Shown in pieces: positions 26,639 through 34,839 of a stretch of 64,000 bases of DNA; position 1 is the first letter of the stretch; every line of letters starts with the position of its first letter. A program made the translations under genes and the position numbers. The stretch lies in the NCBI RefSeq assembly GCF_005146945.1, contig NZ_SWMS01000025.1, positions 34,717 to 98,716 on the forward strand. The letters run 5' to 3'. A model generated the notes under the pieces. It did not search any database, was not told where the DNA came from, and saw nothing but the letters and a program-made list of their open reading frames with translations. Source of the DNA: Prauserella endophytica. Lineage in GTDB: Bacteria; Actinomycetota; Actinomycetes; Mycobacteriales; Pseudonocardiaceae.

Positions 26639-26750
26639 GCGTCGAGCGGCCCTCGCGGCGCGCTTGCGCGCCGCTCTCGACCTGTTCGGGGGCAATTCGG
26701 CAGTACAGCGAGTTAGCTGATGGCGGTGCCCCTGCTGCGCGGGATCTCGC

Positions 26751-27215
26751 CTACCTCGCCAGCATGTGCTGTCCGCGGGGTTTGCCGGACGTGATGCCGG
26801 TGATCGACGGTGGGTGGAACAAAGCTGCGAGGACGCAGCCGATGCCGGGGACCAGGAGCGGGAAAACCTCGACCCAGTCGTCGTCCCCCCGGGCCGACAT
26901 GACGATCATGATCACGACCGGGATCACGAGTAGCGCCGCGCCGGTCACGATCCAGGCCGCTCGACAGTTCCGGCGCCGCCGGAGCGCGTCGTCCACGCTG
27001 AGGACCGAGTACGGAACCATGTCACCGCACCGCGGACATGCGACGCTGCCGTGGCGCTCGCCATCTCGTGGACGTTGAACGGGAAACCGGTAGCCCGAAT
27101 AGGTCGTCTGTTGGGGCGCGAAGAAGCCACCCTTCATACTCACCCAGCAACCGATGCTGAACGACGCGTCGGGGCGCAATTCCGCGGGCGTCAACAACTC
27201 GCGTAGCCGGCTCAT
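26751..27215 (-). CDS. Hypothetical membrane protein with zinc-ribbon-like CPRCG
   Basis: The frame gives 154 residues from the ATG at 27215; an in-frame GTG lies six bases upstream. The N-terminal third is polar with a single CPRCG pair near residue 62, followed by two membrane helices at about 86-106 and 115-138 and a basic tail. No family is recognised. It has no operon partner. The frame has normal codon bias, which supports it modestly. Confidence 0.5.
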   Translation of the reverse strand: MSRLRELLTPAELRPDASFSIGCWVSMKGGFFAPQQTTYSGYRFPVQRPRDGERHGSVACPRCGDMVPYSVLSVDDALRRRRNCRAAWIVTGAALLVIPVVIMIVMSARGDDDWVEVFPLLVPGIGCVLAALFHPPSITGITSGKPRGQHMLAR

Positions 27216-27221
27216 GACCAC

Positions 27222-27742
27222 AACATCCGTCGGACTTACCCCTTTCCGGCCCGGTCGAAGGCCCGATCATCGCAACGAACGTCGCTCGCGGTCCAGTGGT
27301 TGACCAGGCGCGCCCTGCGGAGGAAGCAGTGAGCCTCCGACGCGAAGCTCGACCCCACGGGGTAGCGGACCTGTGGGACACGGTGCGGGATCCGGACCTG
27401 CACCGTCCCGCGTGACCGCTTCGTCGAGGTCGCCCTCGAGGGCCGCGGGGCGATCGGCCTCGCCGAGGGTGCGTGTCCGCCGCGAGCCCGCGTTCGGCTA
27501 AGTTGAGTGGCGAGTTCGGACGGCCGGTCCAGCGGACCGGTCTCCGGGGGTCGTTGACGCCCCCACATTCGGCATCGTCGAACGTCGAGGAGCGTCATGT
27601 TCACCCAGTACAAGGGGATGACCCCGCCTTAACAGGCCTTCCTTCTCCCAGCCGCCTGCTGCCGCAGGCGTTGCCTTCCACTCGGCTGTTGCCCGTTTCA
27701 CCCGCGCCCGACGTGGTGCGCTCGAGCGATGTTAGGTGTTCC
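27222..27742. other. Gap before the SulP gene, with a possible 11-codon leader ORF
   Basis: No gene is supported in this 520-base gap. At 27597-27632 there is a short ORF encoding MFTQYKGMTPP with GAGGAG seven bases before its ATG, followed by a small hairpin (CGCCTG/CAGGCG, about 27652-27671) and then the SulP start. It could be a leader peptide or the start of a lost gene. Confidence 0.35.
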
Positions 27743-29252
27743 GTGCCTGGTACTGCTGTCCTGTCCTTCGCCCGTCGACGTTTCGAGCGGCCGTCGTGGC
27801 TGTCTCCGAGGGTCGCCAAGACGGAGGTCCTTTCCGCCCTGGTCGTCGCGCTGGCGTTGATTCCCGAGGCCATCTCGTTCTCGATCATCGCGGGCGTCGA
27901 CCCGAGCGTTGGGTTGTTCGCGTCGTTCACGATGGCCGTGGTGATCGCGGTCGTCGGAGGTCGTCCGGCGATGATCTCGGCCGCGACCGGCGCCATCGCT
28001 CTGGTGGTCGCCCCGCTGGCCCGCGAGCACGGTCTGAGTCACCTGATCGCCGCCGTCATCCTGGGTGGGCTGTTCCAGGTGGCGCTCGGCGCGCTGGGCG
28101 TGGCCAGGCTGATGCGGTTCGTGCCGCGCAGCGTCATGGTCGGCTTCGTTAACGCGCTGGCGATCCTCATCTTCATGGCCCAGGTGCCGGAACTGATCGA
28201 CGTGCCGTGGCCGGTGTACCCGCTGTTCGCAGGCGGCCTCGCGCTGATGGTGTTCTTGCCGAGGCTGACCAAGGCGGTTCCGGCGCCGCTGGTTTCGATC
28301 GTGGTGCTCACCGTGCTCACCGTCGCCGCCGGGATCGCCGTACCGACCGTCGGGGACAAGGGCGAACTGCCGTCGTCGTTCCCGGCTCCCGGCTCCCGGC
28401 CTGCCGGACGTGCCGCTCACGTGGGAGACGTTGCAGCTCATCGCCCCGTACGCACTGGCGTTCGCGTTGGTGGGGCTCATGGAGTCGCTGATGACCGCCA
28501 AACTGGTCGATGACATCACCGACACACACTCCAACAAGACCCGCGAGGCCGTCGGCCAGGGCATCGCCAACGTCGTCACCGGTGTGTTCGGCGGGATGGG
28601 CGGGTGCGCCATGATCGGCCAGACCATGATCAACGTCCGCGCCGGCGGTGCCCGCACCCGGCTCTCGACGTTCCTTGCCGGTGTGTTCCTGCTGATCCTC
28701 TGCCTGGTGCTCGGGCCGGTGGTGTCCGAGATCCCCATGGCGGCGCTGGTCGCGGTGATGGTGCTGGTCGCCTTCAGCACGTTCGACTGGCACAGCGTCC
28801 GGCCGGCCACGCTCAAGCGCATGCCCGTGGGTGAGCTCACCGTCATGGCCGTCACCGTGGGGGTGGTCGTGGCCACGCACAACCTCGCGATCGGCGTGGT
28901 TGCCGGCACGATCACTGCGATGGTCGTCTTCGCGAGGCGGGTCGCGCACCTCGTCAACGTCACCGCCGTCGCCGACCCCGACGGCGGTCAGGTGGTGTAC
29001 TCCGTCACCGGCGAGCTGTTCTTCGCCTCCAGCAACGACCTCGTCTACCAGTTCGACTACACGGGCGACCCGGAGCGCGTGGTGATCGACCTGACCGCCG
29101 CGCACATCTGGGACGCCTCCACGGTCGCCGCGCTCGATGCCATCTCCACGAAGTACGCCGCACAAGGCAAGACCGTCGAGATCGTCGGCCTCAACGAGCA
29201 CAGCGAGACCATGCATCGCCGTCTCAGCGGCGAACTCGCGGGAAACCACTGA
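27743..29252 (+). pseudogene. SulP/SLC26-type anion transporter, frameshifted at about 28390
   Basis: The first part (from GTG 27743) gives membrane helices with ALALIPEAISFSIIAGVDPS, the SulP signature. The second part, in a different frame from about 28401, continues with TWETLQLIAPYALAFALVG, a conserved SulP helix, and ends in a STAS domain with DLTAAHIWDASTVAALD. Neither half is a full transporter. At the junction the unit CCCGGCT occurs in tandem (28381, 28388, then a partial copy); removing one seven-base unit restores one frame of about 500 codons. The family moves sulfate, bicarbonate or other anions. It may be a true pseudogene, a reversible slip, or a sequencing error. Confidence 0.8.
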
Positions 29253-29330
29253 CCGGCCGCGATATCGGGTGATGGTCATCGGCCTGCGACCGGTTGACCT
29301 CCACCATGGTAGAGGTAGCACGCTGAACGC

Positions 29331-29747
29331 ATGCCCTTCAACGACATCGAGCTCAAGTACCTCCGCACACAGCGCCTTGGCAGGCTCGCCACCGTGCAGC
29401 CCGACGGGACGTTGCAGGTGAACCCGGTCGGCTTCCGCTACAACGCCGCCACCGGGACCATCGACATCCGTGGTTACCACATGGCACGGAGCCGGAAGTT
29501 CCGCAACGTGGCCGACAACGGTCGCGTCGCCTTTGTCGTCGACGACATCGCCTCGGTCGAGCCGTGGCGCGTGCGCTGCCTCGAGATTCGCGGACGTGCC
29601 GAGGCGATCGACGCCGGGCTGGACGGGCCGTCCGAACTGGACGGAGCGCTCATCCGCATCCACCCCGAACGCATCATCGGCCTCGGCCTCGACGACCTCG
29701 AGACCGAGCCGCACGACACGGAGTCCGGTGCCCGCGACGTCGGTTAA
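29331..29747 (+). CDS. PPOX-class F420-dependent oxidoreductase
   Basis: The 138-residue split beta-barrel protein starts MPFNDIELKYLRTQRLGRLATV and has the family's TLQVNPVGFRY and KFRNVADNGRVAFVVDD segments. Members reduce substrates with the deazaflavin cofactor F420H2 or bind flavins; some have no known substrate. The spacing to neighbours is 78 bases upstream and 42 downstream, so it may be transcribed with the mycothiol-dependent gene that follows. Confidence 0.85.
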   Translation: MPFNDIELKYLRTQRLGRLATVQPDGTLQVNPVGFRYNAATGTIDIRGYHMARSRKFRNVADNGRVAFVVDDIASVEPWRVRCLEIRGRAEAIDAGLDGPSELDGALIRIHPERIIGLGLDDLETEPHDTESGARDVG

Positions 29748-29789
29748 CCGGTTGAGCCAGGCCGGCTTCGCGCGGTAGGAATCGAAGCC

Positions 29790-30617
29790 ATGGCCGACTT
29801 CGCCTGGCTCGGTGAGCCGATCGACGCCCGCAAGCTGTTCCAACCCGAGCGAGCCGAGTTGCTCGCTCTGCTTGGCGGACTCGACGCCGCGGACTGGTCG
29901 CGCACCGCCGTGCCGGGGTGGAGCGTCCGGGATGTCGCGGCCCACCTGCTCGGCGACGACTACGGCCGCCTGGCCCGCGACCGCGACGGGCACGGCGGGC
30001 CGAGGCCACGCGACGGGGAAGACCTCGCCGGCTTCATCCATCGCATCAACCAGGAGTGGGTCGACGCCTGCGCCCGCCTCAGCCCACGGTGCCTCATCGA
30101 CACGCTCACGCTGACCGGCGACCAGATCGCCGCGCTCTGGCAGGGCAGCGACCCCGACGGGCGCAGCCTCGGTGTCTCGTGGGCCGGGGCCGATCCCGCG
30201 CCGCTGTGGCTGGACTGCGCTCGCGACCTCACCGAGTACTGGGTGCACCGGCAGCAGATCCGCGAGGCAGTCGGCCTGCGGCCTGACCTCGACGAACGGC
30301 TCCTCCTGCCCGTGCTCGACACGTTCCTGCGAGCCCTGCCGTTCACGCTGCGCGACGTCGCCGCCGTGCCGGGCACGCGCCTCGACGTCAACACGCTGGG
30401 GCGCACGTGGAGGGTGACGGCCACGGCGAACGGATGGAGCCTCGCTGAGGCGTCGGCCGGTGAGCCCGCCGCGATGGTGCACGTCGAGGCCGACACCCTG
30501 TGGCGGTTGTGCACGCGCGGGATCGAACCGGAGGACGCCATCGCGCGCAGCCGGATCGAGGGCGACCAGCGGCTCGGGCGAGCGGCGTGCCGGATCGTGT
30601 CGATCATCCGTGACTGA
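29790..30617 (+). CDS. Maleylpyruvate isomerase family mycothiol-dependent enzyme
   Basis: The 275-residue protein has the DinB-like N-terminal four-helix domain with WSVRDVAAHLLGDDYGRL near 46 (a metal-binding histidine) and TEYWVHRQQIREAVG near 150, which supplies the other ligands. The C-terminal 90 residues form the family's SCP2-like module. Such enzymes use mycothiol, the actinobacterial thiol, in isomerisation or detoxification; the substrate is unknown. Confidence 0.85.
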   Translation: MADFAWLGEPIDARKLFQPERAELLALLGGLDAADWSRTAVPGWSVRDVAAHLLGDDYGRLARDRDGHGGPRPRDGEDLAGFIHRINQEWVDACARLSPRCLIDTLTLTGDQIAALWQGSDPDGRSLGVSWAGADPAPLWLDCARDLTEYWVHRQQIREAVGLRPDLDERLLLPVLDTFLRALPFTLRDVAAVPGTRLDVNTLGRTWRVTATANGWSLAEASAGEPAAMVHVEADTLWRLCTRGIEPEDAIARSRIEGDQRLGRAACRIVSIIRD

Positions 30618-30653
30618 GCGGCAGTACCGCACGTTGCCCGGCGAGTGCCCGCA

Positions 30654-30708
30654 GTTCGTGGCGGGCAGTCCGGCGCGCGTGATCCGGAAGCTGGATCTGT
30701 CCACCTGA
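30654..30708 (+). pseudogene. Short C-terminal scrap of an O-acetyltransferase
   Basis: The last 17 codons of one frame read FVAGSPARVIRKLDLST before a stop. This is the hallmark end of hexapeptide acetyltransferases and closely matches the VGNPARVIRKLDR end of the broken gene at 26638. No upstream homology is left. It marks a second rearrangement breakpoint 4 kb from the first. Confidence 0.6.
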
Positions 30709-30765
30709 GGGAGACGTTCGTCAGATGTGGCCCCGCGTGGTCGCGGAGGTGGGCATGATGCGGTG

Positions 30766-31251
30766 ATGACGGAAGTTCGGGAAGGGCTCGATCCGGCGAA
30801 GGTGGAGGACTTCCTGCGGGAGGAGCTGGCCCGGGGCGACGCGGCGCTGGCCCGCACGGAGACAAAGGCGAGCATGCTCCTCGCGGTGTTCAGCCCCATC
30901 GTCACCGTGGGCCTCGCTCTGCTGCCCGGTGCCACGACGCCGTTGCCTGCGCTGCTGGCCTTCTGGGCCGCGCTGACGTTGCTGGCCACCGCGCTGTTGC
31001 TGTTGCTGTGGAGCGTGCGGCCCCGGCTTCGCGGGAGCGGTTTCGCCGTCTACGGGACCCTCTCCGACGCCGAGCTCGCCGAGCGGATCACCGACCTCGC
31101 GCGGGATCCGCAGCGCTGGCATCGCGAACGGCTGCTCGCGGTGGTGCGGCTCGGGGCGAAGAAGTTCCGCCTGTTGCGGGTGGCGACCAACCTGATCATC
31201 GCCGCGCTGTTGTGCGCGATCGCTGCCGGTGTCGTCGCCGCCTCAGCCTGA
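30766..31251 (+). CDS. Pycsar effector-like (PycTM, DUF5706) membrane protein
   Basis: The 161-residue protein has an N-terminal amphipathic helix (VEDFLREELARGDAALART) leading into ETKASMLLAVFSP, the pattern of PycTM-type effectors, then membrane helices at about 36-54 and 60-82, a charged cytoplasmic helix, and a last membrane helix near 140-159. In Pycsar phage defence such a protein opens the membrane after a cyclic nucleotide signal. No nucleotide cyclase gene is near, and many actinobacterial homologues stand alone, so a defence role is only a possibility. Its end overlaps the convergent LacI gene by nine bases. Confidence 0.65.
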   Translation: MTEVREGLDPAKVEDFLREELARGDAALARTETKASMLLAVFSPIVTVGLALLPGATTPLPALLAFWAALTLLATALLLLLWSVRPRLRGSGFAVYGTLSDAELAERITDLARDPQRWHRERLLAVVRLGAKKFRLLRVATNLIIAALLCAIAAGVVAASA

Positions 31252-32256
31252 CCTGGTGAGGCTCGTCGACGCACGCACCACCAGCTCGGGTTCGAACACC
31301 ACCGTCTGGCGTTCCACCGGCTCGTCGCTGTCGCCGTCGCCGGTCTCGGCGATGAGCAGCTCGGCCGCCGCCCGGCCCAGGCGCCGGGCTGGCTGGCGCA
31401 CCGACGTGAGTGGAACCGCGGCGGCGCCCGCGAACTCGATGTCGTCGTAGCCCACGATCGCCAGCTCGTCCGGCACGCGGACGCCCGCCGCGACCATGCC
31501 CTGCAGCACGCCCAGCGCCAGCAGGTCGTTCGCGCAGAACACCGCGGTCGGCCTCGGGCTCATGCCGAGCAGGCGGGAGGCGGCGTCGCGGCCGGACGCC
31601 ACGTCGAGCTCGGAGGTCTCCAGCACCGACAGCCGCGCCGCGCAGGCGTTGAGCACCGAGCGCACGCCAGCCTCGCGGTCGCGGCACTGGGCCAGTATCG
31701 ACGGGCCGTTGACGAAGGCGATCTCGGTGTGCCCGGTCTCCACCAGGTGACGAGCCGCGAGCGCTCCACCGGTGACGTCGTCGACGGACACGGAGCTGGC
31801 CTCGTCGGCGGGCACCCTGCGGTCGACGAACACGTACGGGATCTCGCTGCGCCGGAACGTCGCCAGCGCGGCGCCCGAGGTGTCGACGGGGCTGAGCAGC
31901 ACACCCCTCACGCGCTGCTCAGCCAGCATCGACAGGTACGAGACCTCGCGGTCGGCCTGGTGGCCGCTGTCGCAGGTGATGACGTGCAGGCCCTCGTCCT
32001 GTGCGGTCTCCTCGGCGCCGCGAGCGATGTCGACGAAGAACGGGTTGCCGAGGTCGAGCACGAGCAGCGCCATGATGCGGCTGCGGCCCGCCCGTAGCTG
32101 CCGGGCCGACTCGTCACGGACGTACCCGAGCTCCTGGATCGCCGACAGGACCCTGGCCCTGGTGCTCGCCGATACCATGTGCGGGCGGTTGACGACGTTG
32201 GACACCGTGCCGATCGAGACCCCGGCGCGTCGCGCCACGTCCTTGATCCCGACCAA
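31243..32256 (-). CDS. LacI-family transcriptional regulator, first paralogue of the rhamnose locus
   Basis: The 337-residue protein has the LacI helix-turn-helix (IKDVARRAGVSIGTVSNVV), the hinge helix with SARQLRAGRS and a periplasmic-binding-like ligand domain. The TTG at 32256 is chosen because GAGGGGA lies four bases before it and the DNA-binding domain then starts at residue 3. An ATG at 32319 would add 21 residues and overlap the operator. A TGAAACGATTCA dyad lies 44 bases upstream, so it probably controls itself. It is about as similar to the LacI gene at 33643 as recent paralogues are. Confidence 0.85.
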   Translation of the reverse strand: MVGIKDVARRAGVSIGTVSNVVNRPHMVSASTRARVLSAIQELGYVRDESARQLRAGRSRIMALLVLDLGNPFFVDIARGAEETAQDEGLHVITCDSGHQADREVSYLSMLAEQRVRGVLLSPVDTSGAALATFRRSEIPYVFVDRRVPADEASSVSVDDVTGGALAARHLVETGHTEIAFVNGPSILAQCRDREAGVRSVLNACAARLSVLETSELDVASGRDAASRLLGMSPRPTAVFCANDLLALGVLQGMVAAGVRVPDELAIVGYDDIEFAGAAAVPLTSVRQPARRLGRAAAELLIAETGDGDSDEPVERQTVVFEPELVVRASTSLTRSG

Positions 32257-32299
32257 TGTGTCCCCTCGGTTCGCGCTTCGCCGGAGCCTATCATCGGTG

Positions 32300-32311
32300 T
32301 GAAACGATTCA
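32300..32311. promoter_or_regulatory. LacI-type operator upstream of the first LacI gene
   Basis: TGAAACGATTCA differs at one base from the perfect palindrome TGAAACGTTTCA found before the ABC transporter at 34840. Its position fits autoregulation. Confidence 0.6.
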
Positions 32312-32385
32312 TGAGTCAACGGTTCGGTAAGCCCAGTTCGGGTGGTCGTGCGTGCCGTGTCGGCTGGACTTGTTGCCGATCTTGC

Positions 32386-32397
32386 TAATACGTTTCA
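32386..32397. promoter_or_regulatory. Weak LacI-type operator upstream of the esterase gene
   Basis: TAATACGTTTCA matches ten of twelve positions of TGAAACGTTTCA, with a perfect right half. It lies 40 bases before the GTG at 32438. Confidence 0.4.
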
Positions 32398-32437
32398 ACG
32401 GCGTTTTCCCGTCGGCGCGAACGGGTAGCCGGGCGCC

Positions 32438-33379
32438 GTGTTCAGGGGTACGAGTCTGCGGGCCCGCCTGTTCGTCGCGCAGCTGCGACTCACGCGGGCG
32501 AAGAAGACCTATGCCGACCTCGACTCGCTGCACCGCAGCATCGAGAAGAGCCAGGGTCCGGTTGCGGCGGGGCCGGCCGCCAAGCTTCGGCGGAGGCTGT
32601 CGGTGACCTGCCGCGAGGTCGACGGCAGGCCCTGCTACACCCTCGCTCCGAAGGCGCCGACGAGCAGCAAGCACGTGCTCTACTTCCACGGCGGCGCCTA
32701 CGTCCACCAGATCCAGAAGGACCACTGGTCGTTCTTCGAGCGGCTCATCAAGCGCACCGGCTGCACTGTCACGGTGCCGATCTACCCGCTCGCGCCGGAC
32801 CACAAGTCCGACGAGACCGTTCGCATGATCAAGGACGCCTACAACGAGCTGCTCGGCGACACCGACCCCGGTGATCAGGTGATCATGGGTGATTCGGCGG
32901 GCGGCGCGCTCGCACTCGTGCTCTCGGAGGCGCTGGAGGAGGCGCACGAGCCGCAGCCGAAGGAGCTCGTGCTGATCTGCCCGTGGCTCGACATCACCAT
33001 GACCGATCCCGCGCTGCCCGAGCTCGACCGCATCGATCCCTACCTTGCCGTCGCCGGGCTGCGCGAGGCCGGCCGCCTCTACGCGGGCGATCTCGACAAG
33101 CGCGATCCGCTCGTGAGTCCGCTGTTCGGACCGCTGTCCAGCCTCGGCCGCGTCAGCGTCTTCGTCGGTACCCGTGACGTGCTGCTGGTCGATGCGCGGC
33201 GCCTCCGTGATCGCGCGCGGGACGAGGGCGTCGGACTGGAGTACCACGAGTACCCCGGCATGTTCCACGCCTGGCTGCTCGCCGACATCCCCGAGGGGCG
33301 CGACGCGCTGGAGCGCATCGCTACGGTGGTCAGCCGCGTGCGCGAGTTCCCCCACGAGACCCGCGAGTCCCCCGCCTGA
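32438..33379 (+). CDS. Alpha/beta hydrolase of the hormone-sensitive lipase (acetyl-hydrolase) type
   Basis: The 313-residue protein has the HSL oxyanion motif YFHGGAY near 84, the nucleophile GDSAGGAL near 152, the acid in GTRDVLLV near 247 and the histidine in GMFHAWLL near 278. These enzymes cleave short-chain esters, and in a sugar locus it could remove acyl groups from plant or microbial glycosides. The start is GTG. Its last codons (ETRESPA) are formed by the first unit of the 21-base tandem array that follows, so the C-terminus has been shaped by the repeat. Confidence 0.83.
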   Translation: MFRGTSLRARLFVAQLRLTRAKKTYADLDSLHRSIEKSQGPVAAGPAAKLRRRLSVTCREVDGRPCYTLAPKAPTSSKHVLYFHGGAYVHQIQKDHWSFFERLIKRTGCTVTVPIYPLAPDHKSDETVRMIKDAYNELLGDTDPGDQVIMGDSAGGALALVLSEALEEAHEPQPKELVLICPWLDITMTDPALPELDRIDPYLAVAGLREAGRLYAGDLDKRDPLVSPLFGPLSSLGRVSVFVGTRDVLLVDARRLRDRARDEGVGLEYHEYPGMFHAWLLADIPEGRDALERIATVVSRVREFPHETRESPA

Positions 33380-33642
33380 GCCCGCGAGTCCCCCGCTCCG
33401 ACACGCGAGTTGCCCGTTCGGTCCCGCGAGTCCCCCGCTCGGTCCCGCGAGTCCCCCGCTCCGACACGCGAGTCCCCCGCTCGGTCCCGCGAGTCCCCCG
33501 CTCGGGCCGGCGAGTTGCCCGTTCGGGGCGAGCGGGAGCGCACAACTCGGCGTCCTGAGCGCACAACTCGGTGTCCTGAGCGGGGGACTCGGTGTCCTGA
33601 GCGGGGGACTCGCGGGCTGGAGCGGGGGACTCGCGGGCCGCG
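33363..33642. repeat. Two facing arrays of a 21-bp tandem repeat
   Basis: Eight direct units starting GCGAGTCCCCCGCTC (some GCGAGTTGCCCGTTC) run from 33363 to 33530, each exactly 21 bases. After a seven-base spacer, five units in the opposite orientation (GCGGGGGACTC, GCGCACAACTC) run from 33538 to 33642 and end at the stop codon of the convergent LacI gene. The arrays can pair into one long stem. The site between two convergent genes suggests a role as bidirectional terminator. The unit length equals seven codons, so array growth does not shift the frame of the esterase. Confidence 0.92.
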
Positions 33643-34659
33643 TCAGTGCCGGGTTGATTCCCTGGTCACCAGTTCGGGTTTGAACATGACCTGCTGGTGG
33701 GCGTGGGTGTCCGGGTTGTCGCACTCCTCCACGAGCAGCTGCGCGGCCGCCCGGCCGATCTGCTGCGTCGGCTGGCGGATGGACGTGAGCGGAACAGCCG
33801 CGTCGGCGGCGAACTCGATGTCGTCGTAGCCGACGATCGCAAGGTCACCCGGTACTCGCCTGCCCGTGGACAGTGCGGCGCGCAGCACGCCGAGCGCCAT
33901 GAGGTCGTTGGCGCAGAACGCCGCCGTCGCCCGCTCGCCCTGCTCGAACCGGGCACGGGCGACGTCGTGGGTGCTGCGCGCGTTCATCACCGGGATCTCC
34001 ACCACCTCGATCACGGCGTCCGGGTCGAGGCCGGCCGCCGCGACGGACCGCCGCAGGCCGGTGAGGCGGTCGGCGCACTGGCTCAGCCCGAGCGGCCCGG
34101 AGAAGTACACGATCCGCTCGTGCCCCTGCGCCACCAGATGCGCGCCTGCCAGCTCTCCGCCCACGACGTCGTCCACGGCCACCGAGCAGCAGTTGACCCT
34201 CGGGTCGTGCCGGTCGACGAGCACCGTGGGCGTTCCTCGTCTGCGCAGCGCGTCGAGCCGGTCGGAGCTGACCTCGATCGGCGTGATCAGCACCCCGCGC
34301 ACCCGCTGCTCCTCCAGCACCTGGAGGTACCGGTTCTCGCGGGAGGTCTGGTCGTCGGAGTTGCACAGCACCACGGCGTAGCCCAGCTCGTCGGCGACCT
34401 GCTCCACCCCGCGGGCCACGTCGTGGAAGAACGGGTTGGCCATGTCGAGCACGATGAGTCCGATCGAACGGCTGGTGCCCGCCCGTAGCTGTGCCGCGGA
34501 GGAGTTGCGGACGAAGCCGAGCGCCGCGATCGCCGACTGCACCGCGGTCCTGGTGGACTCGGCGACGCGCTCGGGGTGGTTCAGGACGTTGGACACGGTG
34601 CCGACCGAGACGCCCGCGCGCACCGCGACGTCCTTGATGCTCGGCGACATCGGCGACAT
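33643..34659 (-). CDS. LacI-family transcriptional regulator of the rhamnose ABC/catabolic operon
   Basis: The 338-residue protein has the HTH IKDVAVRAGVSVGTVSNVL at about 8-27, the hinge LRAGTSRSIG and a sugar-binding domain with the family motif FCANDLMALGV. It is divergent from the ABC transporter operon and carries a TGAAACGTTCAA site 20 bases before its start, while the operon has a perfect palindrome of the same type. Rhamnose or rhamnulose is the likely inducer. Its stop codon abuts the inverted 21-base repeat array. Confidence 0.87.
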   Translation of the reverse strand: MSPMSPSIKDVAVRAGVSVGTVSNVLNHPERVAESTRTAVQSAIAALGFVRNSSAAQLRAGTSRSIGLIVLDMANPFFHDVARGVEQVADELGYAVVLCNSDDQTSRENRYLQVLEEQRVRGVLITPIEVSSDRLDALRRRGTPTVLVDRHDPRVNCCSVAVDDVVGGELAGAHLVAQGHERIVYFSGPLGLSQCADRLTGLRRSVAAAGLDPDAVIEVVEIPVMNARSTHDVARARFEQGERATAAFCANDLMALGVLRAALSTGRRVPGDLAIVGYDDIEFAADAAVPLTSIRQPTQQIGRAAAQLLVEECDNPDTHAHQQVMFKPELVTRESTRH

Positions 34660-34678
34660 ACCCTGCCTCGCTCTGTGC

Positions 34679-34690
34679 TGAAACGTTCAA
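34679..34690. promoter_or_regulatory. LacI-type operator upstream of the second LacI gene
   Basis: TGAAACGTTCAA shares the left half and core of TGAAACGTTTCA with one base lost in the right half. It is 20 bases from the start at 34659. Confidence 0.5.
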
Positions 34691-34839
34691 CCGAAAGGTT
34701 GCACACCAGGGATTCTGCGATCAGAAGCAAGCTAACACGAGCTGCCGCGAGGGGGCCTGCCGGATCGTTATCAAACGGCACGTCAAGCGGGGTCTTGACG
34801 ACGCGCCCGGAACGGCCTAACTTGAGCGCCACTCGTGAA

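Noticed and set aside
27236..27613. A 125-residue minus-strand frame before the SulP gene
   Set aside because: No ribosome site, no domain and an Arg/Pro-rich composition typical of antisense frames in high-GC DNA.
28317..30989. An 890-residue minus-strand open frame
   Set aside because: It is antisense to the SulP, PPOX and mycothiol-enzyme genes, which have clear domains, and its translation is of the His/Arg/Asp-rich shadow type.
24160..31250. An intact prophage or conjugative element
   Set aside because: Only an integrase fragment is present; there are no capsid, terminase, replication, excision or transfer genes.
30766..31251. A complete Pycsar defence system
   Set aside because: Only an effector-like membrane protein is present; the flanking genes are a mycothiol-dependent enzyme and a LacI regulator, with no cyclase.
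33363..33642. A repeat array that might be read as CRISPR
   Set aside because: Units of 21 bases abut with no unique spacers, the array flips orientation in the middle, and no cas gene is near.
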